Part shown: piece after piece, positions 6,938 through 14,135 of the stretch
Position numbering within the stretch: position 1 is the stretch's first letter
Layout of the letters: each line of letters opens with the position of its first letter
Source of the DNA: Lentzea sp. NEAU-D7
Lineage (GTDB): Bacteria; Actinomycetota; Actinomycetes; Mycobacteriales; Pseudonocardiaceae
Direction: 5' to 3'
NCBI RefSeq assembly: GCF_026242055.1
Contig: NZ_JAPJDL010000017.1
Coordinates: 1 to 64,000, forward strand
DNA length: 64,000 bases
The notes under the pieces: generated by a model
The model's database searches: none
Told to the model about the DNA's origin: nothing
Seen by the model: only the letters and a program-made list of their open reading frames with translations
Position numbers and translations under genes: made by a program

Positions 6938-7011
6938 TGCGGATCCGGGGAGTCGAACCCCGACTGTCATGGCCCTCAACCATGTGCCTCTGCCAGTTGG
7001 GCTAGATCCAC
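6938..7011 (-). tRNA. tRNA with Leu anticodon GAG but class I (short variable loop)
   Basis: Acceptor GTGGATC pairs with GATCCGC (one G-U), the D-arm is GCC...GGC, the anticodon arm is CATGG-TTGAGGG-CCATG and the T-arm CGGGG-TTCGACT-CCCCG, with A73 and no encoded CCA. Anticodon GAG reads CTC (leucine), and G37 is present as in CTN readers. The variable loop has only five bases, so the long arm of tRNA-Leu is missing here too. One base separates it from the CAG gene. Confidence 0.7.
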
Positions 7012-7021
7012 CTGTACGGCG

Positions 7022-7094
7022 AGCGGCCGGGGGGCATCGAACCCCCTGCTTCGGTTTGGAAGACCGACGTGTCCGCCGAGTTCACCACGACCGC
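7022..7094 (-). tRNA. tRNA-Gly(TCC)
   Basis: Acceptor GCGGTCG pairs with CGGCCGC, the D-stem is GTG/CAC, the anticodon arm TCGGT-CTTCCAA-ACCGA and the T-arm GGGGG-TTCGATG-CCCCC. The discriminator is U, with G1-C72 and C2-G71, matching known bacterial glycine identity. Anticodon TCC reads GGA. CCA is not encoded. Confidence 0.8.
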
Positions 7095-7109
7095 ATTGTT
7101 TTCGAGCAG

Positions 7110-7178
7110 CACCGATGGAAGGAGTCGAACCCTCGGGAAACGGGTTTGGAATCCGTTCCGCTTCCGAAGCTCATCGGC
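7110..7178 (-). tRNA. tRNA-Trp(CCA)-like, 69 nt with miniature D-arm
   Basis: Acceptor GCCGATG pairs with CATCGGT (G1-U72), G73 is present as in bacterial tRNA-Trp, and the T-arm is GAGGG-TTCGACT-CCTTC. The anticodon arm ACGGA-TTCCAAA-CCCGT has one A-C mismatch at the loop edge and yields CCA (tryptophan codon TGG). The D region is only a GCTT-CGG-AAGC hairpin within 15 bases, the same architecture as the alanine-like gene. CCA is not encoded. This is the first gene of the array, 12 bases after a terminator U-tract. It may be a pseudo-tRNA or a minimal tRNA. Confidence 0.5.
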
Positions 7179-7189
7179 ATTCGGGGTGG

Positions 7190-7224
7190 CAAAAAGAAAA
7201 CCGCCCACGTTTCTCCGTGGGCGG
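7190..7224 (-). terminator. Rho-independent terminator of the microprotein gene
   Basis: On the minus strand CCGCCCACG pairs with CGTGGGCGG around a GAGAAA loop and is followed by TTTTCTTTTT. It is the strongest U-tract terminator in the window. It ends the 29-residue gene and lies immediately before the tRNA array, which must use read-through or a promoter hidden here. Confidence 0.85.
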
Positions 7225-7251
7225 CTCCGAGGTCATGACCTGGGGATCAGG

Positions 7252-7341
7252 TCATGGCGTGGAGCCCCACGCCACCGCCAGCAGACCGCTGGCGACGAGG
7301 GCGAGAATTCGCCATCCCGCGAGCTGAGTCTTGGCAAGCAT
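7252..7341 (-). CDS. 29-residue membrane microprotein
   Basis: The ATG (complement of 7339-7341) follows a good ribosome binding site (GGAGGA, four bases before it) and opens a 29-codon frame, MLAKTQLAGW then RILALVASGLLAVAWG and STP. The second half could form one membrane helix. A promoter-like pair lies upstream, and an inverted repeat (CATGACCT/AGGTCATG, 7234-7256) covers the stop codon, followed by a clear terminator. Promoter, binding site, frame and terminator together suggest a real small gene. I recognise no family. It could also be a leader peptide for the tRNA array behind it. Confidence 0.55.
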   Translation of the reverse strand: MLAKTQLAGWRILALVASGLLAVAWGSTP

Positions 7342-7380
7342 GTCTTCCTCCGGTTGATCTCTGTCGTTCGTGATGGGACC

Positions 7381-7410
7381 AAGCTATGCGACCGTCTCGC
7401 ACGCTCGCAA
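7381..7410 (-). promoter_or_regulatory. Promoter of the microprotein gene
   Basis: On the minus strand TTGCGA (7410-7405) and TAGCTT (7386-7381) are 18 bases apart. The start codon lies about 40 bases downstream, leaving room for a short leader with its ribosome binding site. The suf terminator lies just upstream, so the gene needs its own promoter. Confidence 0.5.
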
Positions 7411-7432
7411 CGCATTTAATTCTACGCAAGCA

Positions 7433-7463
7433 AACGGCGCGCACCCAGTGGATGCGCGCCGTT
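7433..7463 (-). terminator. Terminator of the suf operon
   Basis: The arms AACGGCGCGCA and TGCGCGCCGTT (11 bp) enclose a nine-base loop 18 bases beyond the sufT stop codon. On the minus strand the stem runs into TTTGCTTG, a weak U-tract. The position and stem strength fit the end of the leftward suf operon. Confidence 0.7.
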
Positions 7464-7480
7464 CCAACAAATGGGAAACC

Positions 7481-7867
7481 TCAGACGGTGAAGCCCAGCG
7501 CGCGCAGCTGCTCGCGGCCGTCGTCGGTGATCTTCTCCGGGCCCCACGGCGGCATCCACACCCAGTTGATGCGGAAGTCCGACACGAGGCCGCCTCCCGC
7601 ACCGCCGGTGAGGGCCGCGCGGGTCTGGTCCTCGATGACGTCGGTCAGCGGACAGGCCGCGGACGTGAGCGTCATGTCGATGGTGGCGACGTTCTTCTCG
7701 TCGACGTGGATGTCGTAGACGAGCCCGAGGTCGACGACGTTGATGCCGAGCTCCGGGTCCACGACGTCGCGCATCGCCTCTTCGAGGTCGTCCAGCGCGG
7801 CGACGTCAGCTTTGGGCTCGAAGACCGGCATGCCTTCGGCTCCCCGGACGACTTCTTCGGTGCTCAT
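7481..7867 (-). CDS. sufT: SufT-like Fe-S assembly factor (DUF59/MIP18 family)
   Basis: The 128-residue protein has the DUF59 core: DLEEAMRDVVDPELGINVVDLGLVYDI at residues 27-53, then TLTSAACPLTDVIEDQ with the family cysteine near residue 72, and a C-terminal WVWMPPWGPEKITDDGREQLRALG. Members help mature or transfer iron-sulfur clusters to target proteins. It is the last gene of the suf operon and its ATG overlaps the sufU stop by four bases (ATGA), so translation is coupled. The position matches Rv1466 in M. tuberculosis. The longer upstream frame lies within sufU and is not used. Confidence 0.9.
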   Translation of the reverse strand: MSTEEVVRGAEGMPVFEPKADVAALDDLEEAMRDVVDPELGINVVDLGLVYDIHVDEKNVATIDMTLTSAACPLTDVIEDQTRAALTGGAGGGLVSDFRINWVWMPPWGPEKITDDGREQLRALGFTV

Positions 7868-8304
7868 GCTGCTCCCTGGCTTCGTGCTACTGCGTCTTTG
7901 AAGGCCATCCAGCCCAGCAGCGCGCACTTCACGCGCGCCGGGTACTTCGAGACTCCGGCGAAGGCGATGCCGTCTTCCAGGACGTCCTCGTCGGGCTCGA
8001 TCTGGCCGCGGCTCTGCATCAGCTCGACGAACGCGTCCATCTTCTTGAACGCCTCGCCCACCGGCTTGCCCACGACGAGGTCGGTCAACACCGACGTCGA
8101 GGCCTGGCTGATCGAGCAGCCCTGGCCGTCGTAGGAGACGTCCTTCACCACGTCGTCGACGACGTGGACCCGGAGCGTCACCTCGTCACCGCAGGTCGGG
8201 TTGACCTGGAACGACTCCGCGTCGAACGGGTCGCGCAGGCCTCGGCCGTGCGGGTTCTTGTAGTGGTCCAGGATGATCTCCTGGTACATCTGCTGGAGCT
8301 GCAT
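7864..8304 (-). CDS. sufU: Fe-S cluster assembly protein SufU
   Basis: The 146-residue protein shows the SufU pattern: an N-terminal YQEIILDHYKNPHGRG, then the three conserved cysteines in NPTCGDEV, GQGCSIS and VKCALLGW. SufU takes sulfur from the cysteine desulfurase SufS through a zinc-bound cysteine site and delivers it to the SufBCD scaffold in the cytoplasm. Its ATG overlaps the sufS stop and its stop overlaps the sufT start, each by a four-base or shorter overlap. The upstream in-frame extension is antisense-like and was left out. Confidence 0.93.
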   Translation of the reverse strand: MQLQQMYQEIILDHYKNPHGRGLRDPFDAESFQVNPTCGDEVTLRVHVVDDVVKDVSYDGQGCSISQASTSVLTDLVVGKPVGEAFKKMDAFVELMQSRGQIEPDEDVLEDGIAFAGVSKYPARVKCALLGWMAFKDAVARSQGAA

Positions 8305-9581
8305 CAGGCCACCCCGAAGAACTTCTGCGCCTCGCGGACGCCGTCGACCAGTGCGTCGACCTCGTCCAGCGTGTTGTACAGGTAGAACGACGCGCGCACC
8401 GACGACTGGGCGTTCAGGCAGCGGTGCAGCGGCCACGCGCAGTGGTGGCCGACGCGCACGGCGATGCCCAGGCTGTCGAGCACCTGGCCGGCGTCGTGCG
8501 GGTGGACGCCCTCGATCTCGAACGGCACGGCGCCGCCCCTGGCGACCGCGTCCTGCGGGCCGATCAGGCGGACACCCTTGATGCCCGACAGACCTTCCAG
8601 CGCGGCGACGGTCAGCGCGTGCTCGTGAGCGTTGACCCGCTCCATGCCGACGACGCTGAGGTAGTCCACCGCGGCACCCAGGCCGACGGCCTGGGACGTC
8701 ATCGGCGAACCGGCCTCGAAGCGCTGCGGCGGCGGCGCGAACGACGAGCCCTCCATCTTCACCAGCTCGATCATCGAACCGCCGGTGATGAAGGGGGGCA
8801 ACGCCTCCAGCAGCTCACGACGTCCGTAGAGGACACCGATGCCGGACGGGCCGAGCATCTTGTGGCCGGAGAACGACGCGAAGTCGACGCCGAGCGCGTG
8901 GAAGTCGACCGGGCTGTGCGGAACGGACTGGCACGCGTCCAGCACCGTCAGCGCGCCGACCTTCCGGGCCGCCGCGACGAGCACGTCGACCGGGTTGATC
9001 ACGCCGGTCACGTTCGACTGGTGCGTGAACGCGACGACCTTGGTGCGCGGCGTGATCACGCTGTCCACGTCGGACAGGTCGAGACGACCGTCCTGGGTGA
9101 GCGTGAACCACTTCAGCGTCGCGCCCGTGCGGGAGGCGAGCTGCTGCCACGGAACGAGGTTCGCGTGGTGCTCCATCTCGGTCACGACGATCTCGTCGCC
9201 GGGACCCACGACGAAGCGCGCGGCCTCGGGACCCGAGGTCGCGGCGTTGCCCATCGCGTACGCCACGAGGTTGAACCCCTCGGTGGCGTTCTTGGTGAAC
9301 ACCAGCTCGCCGAAGTCGGCGCCGACGAAGTCCGCGATGCGCTGACGCGCACCCTCGTACGCGTCGGTCGCTTCCTCCGCGAGCTGGTGGGCTCCCCTGT
9401 GCACAGCGGCGTTGTGCTGCTGCAGGAATGCTTTTTCCGCGTCCAGAACCTGCGTCGGGCGTTGCGAGGTGGCGCCGGAGTCCAGGTAGACCAGGCGCTT
9501 CCCGTCACGAACGGTGCGAGACAGGATGGGGAAGTCCGCCCTGAGGGCGGTTACGTCCAGTGGTGCTGCGGTGGTGGTCAC
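8304..9581 (-). CDS. sufS: Cysteine desulfurase SufS
   Basis: This 425-residue PLP enzyme of the aminotransferase V/NifS group removes sulfur from cysteine for iron-sulfur cluster building. Visible marks are VYLDSGATSQRP near the N-terminus, TEMEHHANLVPW, the PLP-lysine segment SGHKMLGPSGIG, and the catalytic cysteine C381 in RVGHHCAWPLH. I chose the GTG (complement of 9579-9581) because AGAGGAGG lies four bases before it. The first in-frame start is eight codons further up. The gene lies 26 bases after sufC and overlaps sufU. Confidence 0.95.
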   Translation of the reverse strand: MTTTAAPLDVTALRADFPILSRTVRDGKRLVYLDSGATSQRPTQVLDAEKAFLQQHNAAVHRGAHQLAEEATDAYEGARQRIADFVGADFGELVFTKNATEGFNLVAYAMGNAATSGPEAARFVVGPGDEIVVTEMEHHANLVPWQQLASRTGATLKWFTLTQDGRLDLSDVDSVITPRTKVVAFTHQSNVTGVINPVDVLVAAARKVGALTVLDACQSVPHSPVDFHALGVDFASFSGHKMLGPSGIGVLYGRRELLEALPPFITGGSMIELVKMEGSSFAPPPQRFEAGSPMTSQAVGLGAAVDYLSVVGMERVNAHEHALTVAALEGLSGIKGVRLIGPQDAVARGGAVPFEIEGVHPHDAGQVLDSLGIAVRVGHHCAWPLHRCLNAQSSVRASFYLYNTLDEVDALVDGVREAQKFFGVA

Positions 9582-9607
9582 AGCGCCTCCTCTCAACACC
9601 TTCAACG

Positions 9608-10381
9608 TCAGGACAGTGCTGCGGCTTCCGTCTTGCCGGTGTACTTCACGTAACCCTCGGACTCGAGCACGTCGGCGAGCTCGCGGCCACCGGACTCGAC
9701 GATCCGGCCGTTCGCGAAGACGTGCACGAAGTCGGGCTGGATGTACTTGAGGATCCGGGTGTAGTGCGTGATCAGCATGACGCCGACCTCACCGGAGGCC
9801 TTGTAGCGGTTGACGCCCTCGGACACGACGCGCAGGGCGTCGACGTCGAGACCGGAGTCGGTCTCGTCGAGGATCGCGACCTTCGGCTGGAGCAGGCCCA
9901 GCTGCAGGATCTCGTGGCGCTTCTTCTCACCGCCGGAGAAGCCCTCGTTCACCGAACGCTCGGCGAACGCCGGGTCGATGTCGAGGTCTGCCATCGCACC
10001 CTTGACCTCCTTCACCCAGTGGCGGAGGTTCGGGGCCTCGCCGCGGACGGCGGTGGCGGCGGTGCGCAGGAAGTTCGACATCGAGACGCCGGGGACCTCG
10101 ACCGGGTACTGCATGGCGAGGAAGAGACCCGCGCGGGCGCGCTCGTCGACGGACATCTCGAGGACGTCCTCACCGTCGAGCGTGACGGTGCCCGAGGTGA
10201 TCGTGTACTTCGGGTGCCCGGCGATCGCGTAGGACAGCGTGGACTTGCCGGAGCCGTTGGGGCCCATGATGGCGTGCGTCTCGCCGGCCTTGATCGTCAG
10301 GTCGACGCCCTTGAGGATCTCCTTGGGAGCGTCCTCGCTGACGACCGAGACGTGCAGGTCCTTGATCTCAAGGGTGGCCAT
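9608..10381 (-). CDS. sufC: Fe-S cluster assembly ATPase SufC
   Basis: The 257-residue ABC ATPase has Walker A GPNGSGKST (about residues 40-48), signature FSGGEKKR and Walker B VAILDETDSGLD. The SGEKKR-type signature and LDETDSGLD are typical of SufC rather than of transporters. SufC drives the SufBCD scaffold on which clusters form. It lies between the Rieske gene (37-base gap) and sufS. It has no membrane partner, as expected. Confidence 0.96.
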   Translation of the reverse strand: MATLEIKDLHVSVVSEDAPKEILKGVDLTIKAGETHAIMGPNGSGKSTLSYAIAGHPKYTITSGTVTLDGEDVLEMSVDERARAGLFLAMQYPVEVPGVSMSNFLRTAATAVRGEAPNLRHWVKEVKGAMADLDIDPAFAERSVNEGFSGGEKKRHEILQLGLLQPKVAILDETDSGLDVDALRVVSEGVNRYKASGEVGVMLITHYTRILKYIQPDFVHVFANGRIVESGGRELADVLESEGYVKYTGKTEAAALS

Positions 10382-10418
10382 GACTTGCCGTTCTCCTGGT
10401 GGTGTAGCTAGAAGTCAG

Positions 10419-10733
10419 TCAGTTCGTGGTGACGGTGACATCGACGAAGACGTCGCCGTCACGGATGTCGACGGCGTAGACGTCGACCGGTTCGCTGGCG
10501 GGCGGCGAGGAGGGCGCGCCGGTCTCCAGGTCGAAGCACGACCCGTGCAACCAGCACTCGATCCCCTTGCGGGAGACCTCGCCCTCGCTCAGCGACACCG
10601 CGGCGTGCGAGCACAGATCCGCGAGGGCGTGCACCCGCTCGCCGCTGCGCACCAGCACGACGTCGACGTCGTCGACACTGGCGGCGAACGGCTTGCGGTC
10701 GTCCAGTTCGGACAGTGCACACACTCGAATCAC
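10419..10733 (-). CDS. Rieske [2Fe-2S] ferredoxin-like protein in the suf operon
   Basis: This 104-residue protein has the two Rieske ligand motifs, C-S-H near residue 41 and C-W-L-H near residue 60, separated by 16 residues. It resembles the small ferredoxin subunits of aromatic-ring dioxygenases, but no oxygenase is near. From memory, streptomycetes keep a similar gene between sufD and sufC while M. tuberculosis lacks it. The place in the operon suggests that it supports or receives clusters during assembly; this is inference. The GTG start overlaps the sufD stop by four bases. Confidence 0.9.
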   Translation of the reverse strand: MIRVCALSELDDRKPFAASVDDVDVVLVRSGERVHALADLCSHAAVSLSEGEVSRKGIECWLHGSCFDLETGAPSSPPASEPVDVYAVDIRDGDVFVDVTVTTN

Positions 10734-11887
10734 GTGCCGACCGCCTCGAGCTCTGCCTCGATGGCGGCCTCGAGGCGCTCGCGCACCTCGGGAACGGCGA
10801 TCTTCGCGATCAGCTCCTGGAAGAAGCCGCGCACGACGAGACGCCGCGCCTGGTCCTCCGGGATGCCGCGCGCCTGCAGGTAGAACAGCTGCTCGTCGTC
10901 GAACCGGCCGGTGGCGCTGGCGTGGCCCGCGCCCTCGATCTCGCCGGTCTCGATCTCCAGGTTCGGCACCGAGTCAGCACGCGCGCCGTCGGTCAGGATC
11001 AGGTTCCGGTTCAGCTCGAACGTCTCGGTGCCCTCGGCGGCGACGCGGATGAGCACGTCACCGATCCACACCGCATGCGCGCCCTCGCCCTGCAGCGCGC
11101 CCTTGTAGACGACGTTGCTGCGGCAGTTGGGCTGCCCGTGGTCGATGAACGGCCGGTGCTCCTGGTGCTGGCCCGCGTCCGCGAAGTACAGACCGAACAG
11201 CTCCGCGTCACCACCGCGGCCCGCGTACTGCACGACCGGCGTCACACGCACGACGTCGCCGCCGAGCGTGACCACGGTGTGCTTGATGGTGGCGTCGCGG
11301 CCGAGCTTCACGTGGTGCTGCGAGACGTGCACGGCGTCGTCGGCCCAGTCGTGGATGGTGATCACCGTGAGGTGAGCGCCGTCCGCGACGAGGAACTCGA
11401 CGTTGTCCGCGTACGCGCCGGAACCGCGGAAGTCCAGGATCACGGTGCCCTCGGCGAACTGCGAGGCCTTGATCTGGAGGTGGCCGTAGGCGACGGTGCC
11501 GGAGCCCGCGCCGGTCACCGTGACGGTGGTCGGCTCGGTCTTCGCGTCACCGGGCAGCGTCACGATCGTGGCCTGCTCGAACGAGGAGTAGGCCTGCGCC
11601 GCGACGCGGTCACCGGGGACGCCGGCCTTGCCGAGGCGGTCGTCGTCACGACCGACCGTCTCGACGGTGACACCGGAAGCGGCGTTCACCTCGACGGCAG
11701 CGGTACCCGTTGCCGCAGCGCCGGAGTGCAGACCGGCAAGACGCTTGAGAGGCGTGAAGCGCCAGATCTCCTCACGGCCGCCCGGCACCTCGAACGCGTC
11801 CACGTCGTAGGACGTGAAGTGCTCCGCGCGCGAGGAGACCGGAACGACGGCTCCGTGGGAGTGAGGTTGAGTCGACAGGGCGGCCAT
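10730..11887 (-). CDS. sufD: Fe-S cluster assembly protein SufD
   Basis: The 385-residue protein has the SufB/SufD beta-helix core (LILTDGARADSVPNLEIETGEIEGAGHAS-type segment near residue 305) and the C-terminal helix region (EDQARRLVVRGFFQELI). The N-terminus ends in EIWRFTPLKRL, typical of SufD. SufD pairs with SufB and SufC as the scaffold for cluster assembly. It starts one base after the sufB stop and overlaps the Rieske gene. Confidence 0.95.
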   Translation of the reverse strand: MAALSTQPHSHGAVVPVSSRAEHFTSYDVDAFEVPGGREEIWRFTPLKRLAGLHSGAAATGTAAVEVNAASGVTVETVGRDDDRLGKAGVPGDRVAAQAYSSFEQATIVTLPGDAKTEPTTVTVTGAGSGTVAYGHLQIKASQFAEGTVILDFRGSGAYADNVEFLVADGAHLTVITIHDWADDAVHVSQHHVKLGRDATIKHTVVTLGGDVVRVTPVVQYAGRGGDAELFGLYFADAGQHQEHRPFIDHGQPNCRSNVVYKGALQGEGAHAVWIGDVLIRVAAEGTETFELNRNLILTDGARADSVPNLEIETGEIEGAGHASATGRFDDEQLFYLQARGIPEDQARRLVVRGFFQELIAKIAVPEVRERLEAAIEAELEAVGT

Positions 11888-11888
11888 G

Positions 11889-13343
11889 TCAGCCGACGGC
11901 CCCTTCCATCTGCAGTTCGATCAGGCGGTTCAGCTCGAGGGCGTACTCCATGGGGAGCTCGCGCGCGATGGGCTCGACGAACCCGCGCACGATCATCGCC
12001 ATGGCCTCGTCCTCGTTGAGGCCGCGCGACATCAGGTAGAACAGCTGGTCCTCGGAGACCTTCGAGACCGTGGCCTCGTGACCCATCTGCACGTCGTCCT
12101 CGCGGACGTCGACGTACGGGTAGGTGTCCGAGCGGCTGATGGTGTCGACCAGCAGCGCGTCGCACTTCACCGTGGACTTCGAGTGGTGCGCCCGCTTGTT
12201 GACCTGGACCAGGCCGCGGTACGACGTGCGGCCACCGCCACGCGCCACCGACTTCGACACGATGGTCGAGGAGGTGTGCGGGGCCATGTGGACCATCTTG
12301 GCGCCGGCGTCCTGGTGCTGGCCCTCGCCCGCGAACGCGATCGAGAGGACCTCGCCCTTGGCGTGCTCGCCCATCAGGAAGACGGCCGGGTACTTCATGG
12401 TCACCTTGGAGCCGATGTTGCCGTCGACCCACTCCATGGTCGCGCCCTCTTCGGCCTTGGCGCGCTTGGTGACCAGGTTGTAGACGTTGTTCGACCAGTT
12501 CTGGATCGTCGTGTAGCGGCAGCGGCCGCCCTTCTTCACGATGATCTCGACCACGGCCGAGTGCAGCGAGTCCGAGGAGTAGATCGGCGCGGTGCAACCC
12601 TCGACGTAGTGCACGTAGGCACCCTCGTCGACGATGATCAGCGTGCGCTCGAACTGGCCCATGTTCTCGGTGTTGATCCGGAAGTAGGCCTGCAGCGGGA
12701 TGTCCACGTGCACGCCCTTCGGCACGTAGATGAACGAGCCGCCGGACCAGGTCGCGGAGTTCAGCGCGGAGAACTTGTTGTCCCCGGCCGGGATGACCGA
12801 GCCGAAGTACTCCTTGAAGAGCTCCGGGTAGTCGCGCAGGCCCGAGTCGGTGTCGACGAAGATGACACCCTGCTGCTCCAGGTCCTCGCGGATCTGGTGG
12901 TAGACGACCTCGGACTCGTACTGGGCGGCGACACCCGCGACGAGGCGCTGCTTCTCCGCCTCCGGGATGCCCAGGCGGTCGTAGGTGTTCTTGATGTCCT
13001 CGGGCAGGTCCTCCCAGGAGGTGGCCTGCTTCTCGGTCGAACGCACGAAGTACTTGATCGAGTCGAAGTCGATCCCAGAGAGGTCAGCGCCCCAGTTCGG
13101 CATCGGCTTGAGGTCGAAGAGCTTGAGCGCCTTCAACCGGTACTCGAGCATCCACTCGGGCTCGCTCTTCTTCGCCGAGATGTCGCGGACGACGTCCTCG
13201 TTGATTCCTCGGCGGGCGCTCGCGCCGGCAGTGTCCGAGTCGGCCCAGCCGAACTCGTAGTTGCCGAGAGACGCAATCGTCTCTTCCTGCGTGAGCGGAG
13301 ACTGCACCGTGGTGGGCGTGCGCTGCTCGGCAGCGGCAGTCAT
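11889..13343 (-). CDS. sufB: Fe-S cluster assembly protein SufB
   Basis: The 484-residue protein is a full-length SufB: KSEPEWMLEYRLKAL near residue 53, IYVPKGVHVDIPLQAYFRIN near residue 205, YVEGCTAPIYSSDSLHSAVVEI, and a C-terminal MIVRGFVEPIARELPMEYA segment. SufB carries the nascent cluster in the SufBC2D complex. No intein is present, unlike the M. tuberculosis SufB, whose gene carries one. Its ATG overlaps the sufR stop by four bases. Confidence 0.97.
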   Translation of the reverse strand: MTAAAEQRTPTTVQSPLTQEETIASLGNYEFGWADSDTAGASARRGINEDVVRDISAKKSEPEWMLEYRLKALKLFDLKPMPNWGADLSGIDFDSIKYFVRSTEKQATSWEDLPEDIKNTYDRLGIPEAEKQRLVAGVAAQYESEVVYHQIREDLEQQGVIFVDTDSGLRDYPELFKEYFGSVIPAGDNKFSALNSATWSGGSFIYVPKGVHVDIPLQAYFRINTENMGQFERTLIIVDEGAYVHYVEGCTAPIYSSDSLHSAVVEIIVKKGGRCRYTTIQNWSNNVYNLVTKRAKAEEGATMEWVDGNIGSKVTMKYPAVFLMGEHAKGEVLSIAFAGEGQHQDAGAKMVHMAPHTSSTIVSKSVARGGGRTSYRGLVQVNKRAHHSKSTVKCDALLVDTISRSDTYPYVDVREDDVQMGHEATVSKVSEDQLFYLMSRGLNEDEAMAMIVRGFVEPIARELPMEYALELNRLIELQMEGAVG

Positions 13344-14041
13344 GCGGGCTCCCCTCCATCATCTGGGATCCGTGAAATGTTCGGGATGTGCGTCGTGCAC
13401 ACGGCGTGGCCGCGGGCGATCGTCGCGAGGCGCTGCACGTGGGTTCCGAGGAGGTTCGCGAACGTCTCCGTCTCGGTCTCGCACAGCTGGGGGAACTCGG
13501 CGGCGACGTGGGCGACCGGGCAGTGGTGCTGGCACAACTGCTCGCCCGTACCCACGTTTCGCGCCGCCGCAGCGTAACCCTCCCTGGTCAACGCGGCTGC
13601 GAGGGCCTTCGCCCGTTCGGCGGGCGTGACCTGGGCCACGATCGCTGAACGATGCCGGTCCACCAGTGCGTCGACACGGCTCTGCGCGAAAGCGCGCACA
13701 GCCTCTTCCCCACCCGATTGGGCGAGGAACCTGATCGCGGCGACCGCGAGGTCGTCGTAGGCGTGGCCGAACCGGGCGCGTCCGGCATCAGTCAGCAGGA
13801 AGAGCTTCGCGGGACGGCCACGGCCACGTTGGGTCTGCCGCGGTGCGTCCCTCGTCGTCGCCTCGCCGTCCGCGAGCAGCGCGTCTATGTGACGACGCAC
13901 GGCCGTGGGGCTGATGCCCAGTTCCTCGGCGATACCCGCCGCGGTGACCGGGCCCTGCTCCAGGAGGAGCCGGGCGACAGCACGCCGAGTCCTGCCGTCG
14001 TGCTGCGGCACGGCGTCAAGATGGGTCTCGGCGTTTTTCAC
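13340..14041 (-). CDS. sufR: SufR-type Fe-S sensing repressor of the suf operon
   Basis: The 233-residue protein has an N-terminal winged helix (RRAVARLLLEQGPVTAAGIAEELGISPTAVRRHIDAL, about 19-55) and a C-terminal cysteine cluster (CQHHC, C in PQLCET, and CTTH), fitting a cluster-binding sensor. SufR proteins repress suf when clusters are plentiful and release the operator when they are lost. It is the first gene of the suf operon and corresponds to Rv1460. The GTG start used here (complement of 14039-14041) touches the operator and has no ribosome binding site, so the mRNA may be leaderless. A GTG at codon 11 is an alternative. Confidence 0.9.
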   Translation of the reverse strand: MKNAETHLDAVPQHDGRTRRAVARLLLEQGPVTAAGIAEELGISPTAVRRHIDALLADGEATTRDAPRQTQRGRGRPAKLFLLTDAGRARFGHAYDDLAVAAIRFLAQSGGEEAVRAFAQSRVDALVDRHRSAIVAQVTPAERAKALAAALTREGYAAAARNVGTGEQLCQHHCPVAHVAAEFPQLCETETETFANLLGTHVQRLATIARGHAVCTTHIPNISRIPDDGGEPA

Positions 14042-14054
14042 AACACCAGTGTTG
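14041..14054. promoter_or_regulatory. SufR operator, CAAC-N6-GTTG
   Basis: The palindrome CAACACCAGTGTTG fits the CAAC-N6-GTTG site reported for SufR in cyanobacteria and streptomycetes. It lies at the sufR start, just downstream of a TAAATA -10-like hexamer on the minus strand, where bound repressor would block transcription of the suf operon. It is also about 80 bases from the divergent mptB start. Confidence 0.8.
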
Positions 14055-14135
14055 CGTATTTAGCCGGAGGTCGCAAAGATCGCGGTCACAGGGTGACCTG
14101 ACTCACGGCTGAACGTGGCTCGATACTCTCCTGAC

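Noticed and set aside
6624..7178. CRISPR array or dispersed repeat
   Set aside because: The similar segments are T-arms and D-arms of tRNAs, not identical repeats with unique spacers.
11889..13343. Intein in SufB, as known in mycobacteria
   Set aside because: The 484-residue frame is continuous at normal SufB length.
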